DNA of 64,000 nucleotides from Candidatus Rifleibacteriota bacterium. Lineage in GTDB: Bacteria > Muiribacteriota > Ozemobacteria > Ozemobacterales > Ozemobacteraceae. Below are positions 18,468 through 27,939 of this stretch, piece after piece. The notes beneath the pieces are model-generated. The model saw only the letters and a list, made by a program, of their open reading frames with translations. It had not been told where the DNA came from and ran no database searches. Positions within the stretch are counted from its first letter, which is position 1, and each line of letters opens with the position of its first letter. The position numbers and the translations under genes are program-made. The stretch spans positions 1 to 64,000 of the forward strand of contig CAJOND010000062.1 of the NCBI GenBank assembly GCA_905236675.1, in the 5' to 3' direction.

Positions 18468-21400
18468 CAGTATTTATTTCTTTTCCAAAAAGTTGAGCAG
18501 TTATACGGTCTGTTCCTGTAGCCGTATCCTGTTTTATATCAACAGAATATTTAGCCAATACTATTTTATTGTCAGTAATATTAATAACTGGTTCTTCTGT
18601 AACCATCTTTTTATTTTCATAACTTTTAGCAAGACCTGTTACGGTAGTAAAATCAATATGCTGAGTAGAAGAACCTGTAAACCATTCTAATTCTGCTTCA
18701 CCTTCGTTTGTTGCCATTAGAACAATATTATTGTTTTTCTGACCCCTATAAAGAGTCGAGGAAGCAACTATGTCATAAAGATTTAATTTCGCCGGAGTCT
18801 GAATCGTCCAAATATGTGGATTATCTGTTGTCAGAATTTCTATGCTTTCACCAGAGAGCATATTAGTTGCAGAAGCAATTGCACCTAAGGTATCACTGCC
18901 TAAATTGGATTCACTTGATATTTCTACCAAAAACCTAGCTGTTTTGGTTTCGTTACCATGAATTATAGTATTATCTCCACCGCCGGGATAGGTTCCCGTA
19001 GCTAAACCATAGGAAGTATCGAAGATAAAAGAATAAGTTCCACTGGCATAGGTAGGCCAAACAGAGTTCAACATACAATCTGTTTCGCCTGTATTTGTAA
19101 TAGTTATGAACAAATTATAGGTGTAACCTTTTGTAACTTTTGTATATTCTGAATAAACGTTATCTATGACTAAAGCTGACTTGCTCTTAACTGTCCAGGT
19201 TAATGGGTTCTGCGCACCATCGTCATAGATTAAAGCAGAAACTGTAGCTAAAGCATCTATAGTACATTCACCTGTTGTTGCATTGTCTGCAATGTCAATA
19301 GAATATGTAAGAGTAGCTAATTCGCCAGCACCAATACTGAAAGGTAGAGAAGGATCGGTAAGGGATGCTGAATGACCATTAAGTGTGAATGTTAGGGTTG
19401 CTACTGTTAAATTTACTGCTTCTGGAGATTCATTTTTTATTGTAACTGTTAAAGGTATATTGGTCTGACCCTGAGTTACTTCGGTAACAGGTTGACCATC
19501 CATAACAGAACAAACATCTTGAATGCTGATACCGCCATAAATGAATCTAACTTCATTTAAAGACATGCTGCCACTGGTTGCTGTTTTCTTAAATTCAGCT
19601 TTATATTGAATATATCTGCCAGAAGTAGTTATAGCAATTTCGCCGTTTGTAATTGAAGAAGTTACAGACGTTGTGCCAGTCCAGGCTGTCCAGCTATTAT
19701 CTGGCAATGGTGTATTACCTGTTCTGTAAGATATTTCTATCTGTCTATTGCCACTTATTGTCGTATCATACTGTAAGCAAGTCCATTTAGGGGAAGCAAT
19801 TTTTGTATCAAAAACCATAGATTCGAAATTGGCAACAGAATATTCTGTGCCATCGCCTATTATGCTTCCGTATACTGTCGTATCATCAAAAGCATTCATG
19901 CACTGATAGAAAGCTGTTGGATTCTGGTTGATACCTACTAGTAATGGTGTATGATATAAATAGTGAGTTGCATCACCATTAGAAATACCAACTGTATGGT
20001 GTTCAGATGTATTGACGGCCATATCATAACTACCGTTACTGATAAGTGCTCTTGGATTGATGAGACCGTATCTTATTGCAATATCACCTGTTTCATATAA
20101 TACTGCCTGAAATTTATAAGCATCGTCTTGAACTCCGAATCTGTATGTTATCCAAGTAAAAATCAGCCTATTAGGATTCGTTTGAAATGTTCGGAAAACA
20201 CCGCTTTCTGACCAGGCATCACCAGTCATATGGTCAACCCAGAGAGGAACAATAGATTTACCTAAGATAGTTCCTCCTGAACCGGTAAATTTTTGAAATC
20301 TGTTAGTATAACTTTCATAACCGTTTACATTATTAATAGATAAATACCCATTGACAGCTAAATACCAGGTATTCGCTCTACAATTTGTTCCATAAAAATA
20401 AAATTTGCTTAAATCTGTTATTGTTATAGAGTTAACGCCGTCGTCAAGATTACTATAAGTCTGTTTTGTGCCATAAGCTACATCTTCCATGCCAGCTGGT
20501 GTGTCATTTCTTGTATAATAGGGAGTCCAGCCGTTTAAAGAATTTTTGTCTGTAATTTGAACAAATCCATAAGCTGGTTCTGTTGCTCCAGCATAACCCC
20601 AATAAATATAATAGGTTTTTGTTTCACCCTGCCTCATATTTACAAGAAAAACAATATAAGGGTGTGCTACAGTAGAATTATTGGGTGTAGTCAGATTATA
20701 ACGTGGAACTACGTTGCCCTGGTCGTCAACAACTCTGAATTCTCTAACGTTCGCTGGTCTTTGAGCTGCAGGTATATCGAAATTTACCAAACATGGAGCG
20801 TTGACTCTGTCGGTAATACCTGGTTCTGTTATGGTGACAGACATGCAATATTTATAATCGCCATTGAATATTTCGCCACTAGGTGTTAGTTTGCCGTTAT
20901 CCGTACTTAAATTTTCTAAGACTCTCGCATTATTAAAGAAATTTAATGCATCAGTATCTTTGGTTACTGGGTCCTTTCTAGCAATAAAACCATCAGAACA
21001 GCCTATAAAAGCATAATTTTTCTTTTGAGTTACACCTCTTACTGATGTAAAATATCTCGTTCCGCTAGCTAGTTCCGGAGTAGTAATAGCAATACGGTTG
21101 GTAAGACCTATATCATGCCAATCTACCAAATCTGTTCCGTAAGGGGTGGTGCCTACTGCTATTTCGTATCTTACAACAACAGAAGAGCCATCATGGTGCC
21201 AAGATGCTTCAACTCTGTTGTCAAAGAAAGTGTAAGCTATGTCTTTTCCGCTCCAACCGTCTATCACTTCCAAGGTAGCTGGTGTAATAGCAGTAAAGTT
21301 ATTTGTACTATGGTAAGTTTCAACATGTGTTTCACCATTGACTACGTAAGTAACAGTAACTTCAGCGTAATAGCTTTGCCCGTTCATTAAAAGCACATTG

Positions 21401-23826
21401 TTTACTGTGTAGGTTTCTGCTGAAGAATTAGATGTTGAACCGCTTTGAATTGATGAACCGTTACTTTTATAAATAGTAACAGTATAATTGGTTATTGTTA
21501 CCCCTGGTAGAATAGAATCGATTGTCCAGTTTACAGGAATATCAGCAACATTAGATTCGCTTAAAACAATTTCTGGAGCAACAGAAGAATCTATTGTTAC
21601 AGTAATAGTAACAGGGGCGTGATGAAAACATTCCGCTTCGTTCGAATAGTCAGATTCACCACCATTTATGTTGTAAGTAGTTACCACATAATATGAATTG
21701 GCGTTGTATGGTGCAGTTGTATCTACAAAAGAGGTGGTATTGCCAACTACTGTGCCAACAAGTTCATAAGGACCTTCGTTATATTCGCCTCTATATATAT
21801 AATAACCACCAAGCTTAGCCAAGGGGCATGGACTGGCAGTCCAATTAAGGGTTATGTTAGTGCCATTTTCTGTTGCTGTAAGATTTGTTGGTGGAAATAG
21901 CTTTGATGCTTTTGCTACGTTTGAATAACCGCTAATTAAATTTTGTGAATAATCAAAGTCTGCAACAACATAAAAGAAACAATCGCCATCTTGAATGTTA
22001 ATACTATTATCTGTATAAGTAACCGTATTTCCCCAAACTTGAGCTATTTGGGTGTAGGACCCACTTGCAATAAGAGCACGATAAACATAATATCCATTAT
22101 GATTTGTATTAGTGGGATTAGGTGCTGTCCAGTTCAAAACAACTCTGGTTGCACTCTGCATATTAGCTGTTAAATTTGTTGGGGGAGTTGACACATAAGC
22201 CGAGACAGGGAAAGATAACCCAGATGAGCCTTTATTGGTAGTGCAGGTAATTTTATAATAATAAGTATGACCAGGTTCAACAAGTACATCGTTGAAGGTT
22301 GTTGTTGAACCATTTACAGTATCTATTAGAGAATATGTTCCGTTTTCGGTTGTACTTCTATAAATATTATAACCTTGAACGTTGGGTACGGTTTTAGCAT
22401 CCCAACTTAGAACAATTCTATCTTGCATATTTGTGAAATCATAACTATAGTGAGCAGTTAAACCTAACGGAGGAGTTAGGTAATAAACAGATATTTCTTC
22501 ACAGGTTGGTGAGTATCTTTCGGGGCTATAGCTGAAAACATAAGCGGCAGTATAATAATAAATGGTATCATCTACCAAATCAGTAGCGTCGTCTACGCTA
22601 GTATTTCCACCCCAAGACGCATAATGATCGTAATTTCCAGAACTTGTTCCTCTTAAAAAGTAAATTACAGCTCCGTCAGGGGAAGGATTGCTGCCAAGCC
22701 TTATGAAAGTATTTGTTGGCGACCATGGAGTTATGACTTCTGCTGTTAAGCCAGTAATTTGACCTGGAGAAGCAATAGAAACTTCTTTTGAGTATGGTGA
22801 TTCGATGCCATTTGTATCAACGTCAGTGATAACATAATAGTAGGTTCCTGGATTTTCTGGTTTATCCAGATAAGAGGTAGTTCCTGCAGCGACTTCTCCT
22901 ACTTTTTCATAACCGCTGCCAGAGGTAGTGCTGCGATAAACATTATATTTGCTTAAAGTTACAGCATTGCTTGTGCTTGTGTTCCAGGTAAGATTTACAC
23001 CATTTATAAAAGTAAAAGCCGTTCCATTAACATTTTTATTAGAAGTAGAAAGATTTGCTGCTAAGCCAGATGGAGAAAAATTTACAGATAGACTGTCAAA
23101 AAGAACAGTAAGAGTTACGTATCTGCCTAATCTAGCAAAAGCGTATAACTTTGCATAATATGTCGTGTTTGCAGTTAAATTAGTAACGGTTAAAGAGCCT
23201 CCACTATAATTACCCACAGCAGTATTTTGACTTAAATAAGCACCGCCAGTTACATTGGCATTTGTTTGGTTTGAGGTTGAATATCCTATCCAAAAGTTTC
23301 TATTGCTACTGCCACCTGTCGCAGACCATTCGCCCCATTCGAATCTTGCATTGATAGCGGTAGCAGGAGTTCTAAAAGTCTGGTAGGCCATACCGTCATA
23401 ATCGCGGTTATTGCCAGTTGAATAACCATATATCCTCAAGTTATTATTTAGAATATCAACCGTAGAATCATAACCGCCAGAAATTCTTCTGTTTGTTTGC
23501 CAGTTATCATTAGCTAATGCCGAAGTAAAATCGTAATTTTTCAATTGTTCTAGCGCAAAAGCAGTATTAGTCGTAGCCAAAAACATTGCAACAAACAAAA
23601 AGAAGGTAAAAAATTTAATAATATTTTTACCAAAAATAAATGGTTTTTTATGGATTGCCACGTTACCGTGCACCGCAATGCTTTGCATTGCAGCCCCCTC
23701 AGTCGGCTTTGCCGCCAGCTCCCCCATAAATGTGGTAGCATCTTGTATACTAGCAATGACGTTTAACTTGCGGTTTTGCAATGACAAATTTTTATATTTA
23801 ACAGATTTTAAATTTAATCTGAGCAT
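18415..23826 (-). CDS. N-terminal half of a giant secreted fibronectin-III/CARDB-like protein
   Basis: About 1,803 residues. After an unusually long N-region comes a signal peptide (FFTFFLFVAMFLATTNTAFA), then a beta-sandwich domain, about six fibronectin type III repeats (recurring YNVYRSTTSGSGYEKVGEV and TYYYVITDVD patterns), a DUF2341-like segment (about 1,040-1,130, ending KTYYIYWG) with an associated propeller/lectin-like stretch, and CARDB-like repeats. I prefer ATG 23826, preceded by CAGGGATG, over TTG 23850. A type A repeat encodes about 38 residues of the N-region before the signal peptide. The frame ends at 18415; dropping one T from the T4 run at 18438-18441 joins it to the next ORF. 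Probably exported and surface exposed. Confidence 0.8.
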   Translation of the reverse strand: MLRLNLKSVKYKNLSLQNRKLNVIASIQDATTFMGELAAKPTEGAAMQSIAVHGNVAIHKKPFIFGKNIIKFFTFFLFVAMFLATTNTAFALEQLKNYDFTSALANDNWQTNRRISGGYDSTVDILNNNLRIYGYSTGNNRDYDGMAYQTFRTPATAINARFEWGEWSATGGSSNRNFWIGYSTSNQTNANVTGGAYLSQNTAVGNYSGGSLTVTNLTANTTYYAKLYAFARLGRYVTLTVLFDSLSVNFSPSGLAANLSTSNKNVNGTAFTFINGVNLTWNTSTSNAVTLSKYNVYRSTTSGSGYEKVGEVAAGTTSYLDKPENPGTYYYVITDVDTNGIESPYSKEVSIASPGQITGLTAEVITPWSPTNTFIRLGSNPSPDGAVIYFLRGTSSGNYDHYASWGGNTSVDDATDLVDDTIYYYTAAYVFSYSPERYSPTCEEISVYYLTPPLGLTAHYSYDFTNMQDRIVLSWDAKTVPNVQGYNIYRSTTENGTYSLIDTVNGSTTTFNDVLVEPGHTYYYKITCTTNKGSSGLSFPVSAYVSTPPTNLTANMQSATRVVLNWTAPNPTNTNHNGYYVYRALIASGSYTQIAQVWGNTVTYTDNSINIQDGDCFFYVVADFDYSQNLISGYSNVAKASKLFPPTNLTATENGTNITLNWTASPCPLAKLGGYYIYRGEYNEGPYELVGTVVGNTTSFVDTTAPYNANSYYVVTTYNINGGESDYSNEAECFHHAPVTITVTIDSSVAPEIVLSESNVADIPVNWTIDSILPGVTITNYTVTIYKSNGSSIQSGSTSNSSAETYTVNNVLLMNGQSYYAEVTVTYVVNGETHVETYHSTNNFTAITPATLEVIDGWSGKDIAYTFFDNRVEASWHHDGSSVVVRYEIAVGTTPYGTDLVDWHDIGLTNRIAITTPELASGTRYFTSVRGVTQKKNYAFIGCSDGFIARKDPVTKDTDALNFFNNARVLENLSTDNGKLTPSGEIFNGDYKYCMSVTITEPGITDRVNAPCLVNFDIPAAQRPANVREFRVVDDQGNVVPRYNLTTPNNSTVAHPYIVFLVNMRQGETKTYYIYWGYAGATEPAYGFVQITDKNSLNGWTPYYTRNDTPAGMEDVAYGTKQTYSNLDDGVNSITITDLSKFYFYGTNCRANTWYLAVNGYLSINNVNGYESYTNRFQKFTGSGGTILGKSIVPLWVDHMTGDAWSESGVFRTFQTNPNRLIFTWITYRFGVQDDAYKFQAVLYETGDIAIRYGLINPRALISNGSYDMAVNTSEHHTVGISNGDATHYLYHTPLLVGINQNPTAFYQCMNAFDDTTVYGSIIGDGTEYSVANFESMVFDTKIASPKWTCLQYDTTISGNRQIEISYRTGNTPLPDNSWTAWTGTTSVTSSITNGEIAITTSGRYIQYKAEFKKTATSGSMSLNEVRFIYGGISIQDVCSVMDGQPVTEVTQGQTNIPLTVTIKNESPEAVNLTVATLTFTLNGHSASLTDPSLPFSIGAGELATLTYSIDIADNATTGECTIDALATVSALIYDDGAQNPLTWTVKSKSALVIDNVYSEYTKVTKGYTYNLFITITNTGETDCMLNSVWPTYASGTYSFIFDTSYGLATGTYPGGGDNTIIHGNETKTARFLVEISSESNLGSDTLGAIASATNMLSGESIEILTTDNPHIWTIQTPAKLNLYDIVASSTLYRGQKNNNIVLMATNEGEAELEWFTGSSTQHIDFTTVTGLAKSYENKKMVTEEPVINITDNKIVLAKYSVDIKQDTATGTDRITAQLFGKEINTGVRLYRNIAFYRMDYLF
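23652..23763. repeat. Palindromic repeat (type A) inside a coding N-terminus
   Basis: Shows GGATTGCCACG at one end, GCAATGCTTTGCATTGC and GGCTTTGCCGCC palindromes, CAGCCCCCTCAGTC, CAGCTCCCCCATAAATG and a GCAATGACG end. It encodes residues 30-67 counted from TTG 23850 of the giant protein and keeps the frame open into the signal peptide. Confidence 0.7.
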
Positions 23827-23878
23827 TTTACATCCCTGTTTTTTAACCAATAATTGTACAACAACATCCCGACTTTAA

Positions 23879-24155
23879 TTTTACCATATGAATATTGTCA
23901 CCGCAAGGGGTAGAGGGCACAAGGGTTAAGAAAATTGAAAAATGAAAATTGAGAATTGAGAGCATGAGGGAAGAATGTTTATTATCTTCAATAGTGTTTT
24001 AAATAAACAGAATCTTTTGTCCAAAGACCTTTGTCTGTAGTCCTTTTTTAGAGAATAGAAAAAAGAGCGGACGAGGTTAAAGCCTCTTAGAGCTGGAGAG
24101 CGGAGAATGAGAGGTGAGGGTTGAAAATTGAGTGGTGAGTGGTGAAAGTTGATAT
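23879..24155. repeat. Low-complexity intergenic stretch
   Basis: 277 bases between the giant gene and the DUF3084 gene, made of short purine-rich words such as GAAAATTGAGAATTGAGAG and GGTGAGGGTTGAAAATTGAG. No gene, promoter or terminator that I could support. The same style of sequence occurs at 54885-55080 and, as its complement, at 62690-62830. Confidence 0.45.
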
Positions 24156-25274
24156 TTACTGGTCGTTTTTTTCTACAGAGGTCTTAGAAGCTATGTCTGG
24201 AGTAGTTGTAAAAGCTTCTGAAGTAAAAGAAGCTATTTCAGCAACAACAGTAGATTGAGAAGCTATTGCATTAGGATCTGTGCTAAATAGGTTTTCGCCT
24301 GTTTCTTCAAACCTAAAAACAACGTTTAAAGGTCCTATTGCATAAATATCTTCTGGGACTACTGCTATCAGAATAATCTTGCGATTAAGCTCCTTTATTT
24401 TATTGACCATATCATAAAAAGATAGCATTGAGCCATATGACATACTGCCGAAACTACCTGTTAACGGGTTGGCAATCATCCCAACATTAACAACTTCATG
24501 ATTGATTTCATCCATGAAGTTTTGCATTATTCTTGCTATTTCTGCCCTGTCTAGTGTTCCGTCTATTTCCATAGAAGCAATCTGCTGGTCTTTATGGAAA
24601 ATCAAATCGTTAGGCAGAATAATAAATCGGACATTTCCCAATTCTTCTCCTGCTATTATATTTTCTGCCGCTATAGCACCAACAACCAGATCTCTACTGG
24701 AACTAGCGATATGGTTTGCCATCATATTCAACTGGTCTTTATTTTCGGTAAAAAATTCTATTTCTGGTTTAACCACAACGTTACGTCTTCTAACATGATC
24801 AGAAAGAGAAATAATCAAATTCGTAATGGCTTTCATTACTTCTTTAGGTTCTTGACCAGCTTTAATTACTGTAATTGCAAGGGGTTCATCCTTTCGGAAT
24901 GCAACACTTTCTGTTTCCTTAAACTTAACCCGAGTTGTAAGTCTTTCAACATCGGCAGTTAAAATGTTTTTTTCATTTTCTAGTTTGGTCTTTATTTCAC
25001 CAAGAGCTGCCGATTCAGCCTGTAAAGTATCAATATCCTTTTTTAGCTTGTCTATAGAAAAAAGAGCCAATCTTACATCTTCAGAAAGCATCATTCCAAT
25101 GCCAAAGGTTGAAAGCGTAATCAATATGCCTGTTGAAATAGCAATAAACAGAGCAGTAACCTTCGGTCGCATACCAAAAAGGCTCAAACGCTTTTTCCCG
25201 ACCAGAGTGCCTAATTTATCACCTAAATAGGCTATAATACCACTGATCACCATTGAAACAATTATATAAAACAT
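24156..25274 (-). CDS. DUF3084 membrane protein
   Basis: 372 aa. The N-terminus matches DUF3084: GIIAYLGDKLGTLVGKKRLSLFGMRPK, two membrane segments (about 1-20 and 42-65), then a coiled-coil (about 75-125, DKLKKDIDTLQAESAAL) and a soluble alpha/beta region. The family's role is unknown; an envelope or wall-related function is suggested by its place as the last gene of the LPS operon, 10 bases after lptB. A Thr/Ala-rich tail ends the protein. Confidence 0.8.
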   Translation of the reverse strand: MFYIIVSMVISGIIAYLGDKLGTLVGKKRLSLFGMRPKVTALFIAISTGILITLSTFGIGMMLSEDVRLALFSIDKLKKDIDTLQAESAALGEIKTKLENEKNILTADVERLTTRVKFKETESVAFRKDEPLAITVIKAGQEPKEVMKAITNLIISLSDHVRRRNVVVKPEIEFFTENKDQLNMMANHIASSSRDLVVGAIAAENIIAGEELGNVRFIILPNDLIFHKDQQIASMEIDGTLDRAEIARIMQNFMDEINHEVVNVGMIANPLTGSFGSMSYGSMLSFYDMVNKIKELNRKIILIAVVPEDIYAIGPLNVVFRFEETGENLFSTDPNAIASQSTVVAEIASFTSEAFTTTPDIASKTSVEKNDQ

Positions 25275-25284
25275 CTGTTATTTA

Positions 25285-26205
25285 TCAGCCCTTTTTGTCT
25301 ATCTGATCAAGTTTGAAACGATCTCCCAGATAAAACTTTCTAGCAGTCTCGTTTTCCGCAACAAACTGAGCAGAACCGGAAACAAGAATTTTACCTAAGC
25401 TTAATATATAGGCTCTATCAACAATGGCTAGAGTTTCACTAACATTATGGTCTGTTATAAGCAACCCTAAGCCTTTTTTCTGTAATTTCAAAACAATACT
25501 TTGAATATCGGCAACGGCAATAGGGTCAACACCAGCAAAAGGTTCGTCTAGAAGAATAAAACTTGGTTCAGCAGCAAGAGCTCTTGCAATTTCTACACGT
25601 CGTCTTTCTCCACCAGAAAGAGCGTAACCTAAACTTTCTGAAATTCTGCCAATATCAAGGTCTGTCAAAAGCATATCAAGACGTTCTTTACGTTCTTTTT
25701 CGCTGATATTGATATTTTCTAATATTAACCAGATATTTTCTCTTACAGTAAGCTTTCTAAATACACTTGCTTCCTGTGGCAGATAGCCTACACCCATTCG
25801 TGCACGCTGATACATTGCTTTTTTTGTTATATCCTGATTATTATAGAGCACTCTGCCTTCATCAGGTTTTACAAGTCCGACAACCATATAGAAAGTTGTA
25901 GTTTTGCCAGCACCATTAGGCCCTAGCAAACCAACTATCTCACCTTTTTTTATGTTCAGGGAAACATGATTGACAACCTGCCTGCCTTTATAGGTTTTGC
26001 AAACCGACTGAACAGTTATTGTATCTATATTAGGGTCATTGTTTTCAGGAAGTTTTTCAAAATTTGCAGCATTATCTGCTTCTTCTGGCGGTGGTTCTGT
26101 ATTTCCGAGCGATTCTACCGTATTCTGAAGGGAACCATTTTGACTGTTCAAGACAGAATTTCCAGAAACTTCTTTTTCTTCATTTGAGTTCAAATTATCA
26201 GTCAT
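25285..26205 (-). CDS. lptB: LPS export ABC transporter ATP-binding protein LptB
   Basis: ATPase that powers extraction of lipopolysaccharide from the inner membrane through LptFG. Walker A GPNGAGKTTT, Q-loop GYLPQEASVFRKLTV, signature LSGGERRR, Walker B FILLDEPFAGVDP and H-loop TDHN are all present. About 60 acidic, disordered residues precede the ATPase domain, an extension most LptB proteins lack. I chose ATG 26205, which overlaps the lptA-like stop by 8 bases; a GTG at 26244 would only lengthen the extension. LptF and LptG are not in the window. Confidence 0.9.
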   Translation of the reverse strand: MTDNLNSNEEKEVSGNSVLNSQNGSLQNTVESLGNTEPPPEEADNAANFEKLPENNDPNIDTITVQSVCKTYKGRQVVNHVSLNIKKGEIVGLLGPNGAGKTTTFYMVVGLVKPDEGRVLYNNQDITKKAMYQRARMGVGYLPQEASVFRKLTVRENIWLILENINISEKERKERLDMLLTDLDIGRISESLGYALSGGERRRVEIARALAAEPSFILLDEPFAGVDPIAVADIQSIVLKLQKKGLGLLITDHNVSETLAIVDRAYILSLGKILVSGSAQFVAENETARKFYLGDRFKLDQIDKKG

Positions 26206-27211
26206 CGCCTTCGTCCTCGTCGCCGCCAACTTCTGTAAAATCACCTGCTGGAATATCTTTTAAGCTATCATCGATTTCTTCATCTTCATCTTCAGTTTTT
26301 TTAGATTTTTTCTTTTTCTTCTTTTTATCTTTCTTTTTGTCTTTATCTTTGCTCTTCCCTGAATCTGAACCAGGATAAACAGTAGCGTGAACATTACCTA
26401 CCGCGATTGTTCTTTCTTCATCAGGATAATAAAGAATTTTGTTGGCAAAAAGTTCGGAAGTCTGCTGTTTGTTTGTGCCTTTTTCTTTTGAAACCTGCTG
26501 AGCATGAGCATGTCCAACAATAGTTACCTGACTTGAAATATTCAGATATATAGCTTTGTCACCAGTAGCAGTAAGAGTATCGGTAACGATTTCAACGTTG
26601 TTACGACAAATAGCTTTTTCTTCCTTAGAAAACATTTCAAGATATTCGCAAGTTATTTGTGTAATAGGCTTTTTTTCATTTTCTTCGGCTTCTTCTTCTG
26701 TTTCACTTTCTCTATATTCAACTTCTATAACTTTTACATTGCCTTTAGCCAAAAAACGATCTTCTTTATTAAAAGATTCAACTTCATTACAAGTAAGAAT
26801 TATTCTGGTTTTAGAAGTAGTCTTACCTTCATCGCTATTCTTTTCTCTTTCGACTATTCTTGTAACCTTTGGATTACCACGTGCAACAAGCCTGTCTTCT
26901 TTTGGGTAAGCTTCAAGATAATCAGATGTTAAAGTTGTATCCGGCTGAGTCACTTTTACGTTGTCTATAGCCTTGATTACTTCTAGTTCCTGGTCGTATA
27001 TACCACGGTCAGCCGTCATGGTGCTATCTTTTGTTTCTGCTTTTATACCACCTCTGGCGACATAAATACCGTTGTGGAACGTCATAAGCTTGCTTGTAAT
27101 AACCATATCACCAGTGGTTACCGTAGTTTGGGCATTAGCGATATTAAAAGCAAAAAAGACAGTAAAAATAATCAATATGGCGATTAAATTATCCGAATAG
27201 AGCTTTCTCAT
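26198..27211 (-). CDS. lptA: LptA/OstA-like periplasmic LPS transport protein
   Basis: A signal peptide (LIAILIIFTVFFAFNIANAQ) is followed by OstA-type beta-jellyroll repeats with the usual short motif pattern (MTADRGIYDQELEVIKAIDNVKVT, LTSDYLEAYPKEDRLVARG, LTATGDKAIYLN). The protein would bridge LPS across the periplasm from LptC to LptD. At 337 aa it is longer than E. coli LptA (185 aa) and has about four strand-repeat sets plus a striking C-tail with a lysine-rich run (about residues 283-304) followed by an acidic run. Its ATG overlaps the lptC stop by 4 bases. Confidence 0.85.
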   Translation of the reverse strand: MRKLYSDNLIAILIIFTVFFAFNIANAQTTVTTGDMVITSKLMTFHNGIYVARGGIKAETKDSTMTADRGIYDQELEVIKAIDNVKVTQPDTTLTSDYLEAYPKEDRLVARGNPKVTRIVEREKNSDEGKTTSKTRIILTCNEVESFNKEDRFLAKGNVKVIEVEYRESETEEEAEENEKKPITQITCEYLEMFSKEEKAICRNNVEIVTDTLTATGDKAIYLNISSQVTIVGHAHAQQVSKEKGTNKQQTSELFANKILYYPDEERTIAVGNVHATVYPGSDSGKSKDKDKKKDKKKKKKKSKKTEDEDEEIDDSLKDIPAGDFTEVGGDEDEGDD

Positions 27212-27939
27212 CTGTAAGTTTCCTGAAAATTTAGATTTGTTTGCGTTTTGCTTGCTATATTATTTGTTATTGTAGCATTATTATCAACAATTTTTGAAGA
27301 AGAAGAAGAATTAATATTATCAAGAATATTTTCTATGGGAGTAGCTATCGGAAGCCCGCTAATAGGATCTATGTCCATAATTGGTTTAGGTGCTTCCTTT
27401 TTTTCTTCCCATAATCTTATAACAACCTGTTGATTTATCGTGATTTCTTTTCTTTCCGTATTGTATGTCATGCCTAAACCAGTCAGAATGGCATTGTCTT
27501 TCCAGAAAGTAACAGGTCTTTGAGTACTTACTTCTTTTCTATTGAAGAGATAACGCATTTCTTCTGTCTGCATTCGGAGGTTGTCCGTATCCCAGAATCT
27601 TACATTACCCCAAAACTTAGCTTCGAAAGGAGATTTTGTAGCACTTGCCGCAATAAGTTTACCTGTATATGTAGCCACATCTTCCTTAAAGAAAAATACT
27701 TTTATATCTTTGGCTTCCATATTAGTCTGGCTGTCGTCCATTTCACAAGTTGTAGCATACATTCTGGCATGTTCAAAACCATTTTCTATCTGACTGAAAT
27801 TGACATTATCCAAAGTCATTTTATGTTTAGTATAAGTGCCTTTAGCACCATCTTCAATACTATCATCCCAGAGAATTATAGTGATGAATGACACTAATAA
27901 TATTCCCCAAAACCAGAAACTAGAAAACATGTTCTTCAT
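27208..27939 (-). CDS. lptC: LPS export protein LptC
   Basis: 243 aa with one N-terminal membrane anchor (FWFWGILLVSFITIILW) and a periplasmic OstA-like jellyroll (VNFSQIENGFEHARMYATTCEMD, YTGKLIAASATKSPFEAKFWGNVRF), the LptC arrangement. It receives LPS from LptB2FG and passes it to LptA. The ATG shares one base with the lpxL-like stop (TAATG). The Asn/Ser-rich C-tail is atypical. Confidence 0.8.
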   Translation of the reverse strand: MKNMFSSFWFWGILLVSFITIILWDDSIEDGAKGTYTKHKMTLDNVNFSQIENGFEHARMYATTCEMDDSQTNMEAKDIKVFFFKEDVATYTGKLIAASATKSPFEAKFWGNVRFWDTDNLRMQTEEMRYLFNRKEVSTQRPVTFWKDNAILTGLGMTYNTERKEITINQQVVIRLWEEKKEAPKPIMDIDPISGLPIATPIENILDNINSSSSSKIVDNNATITNNIASKTQTNLNFQETYR

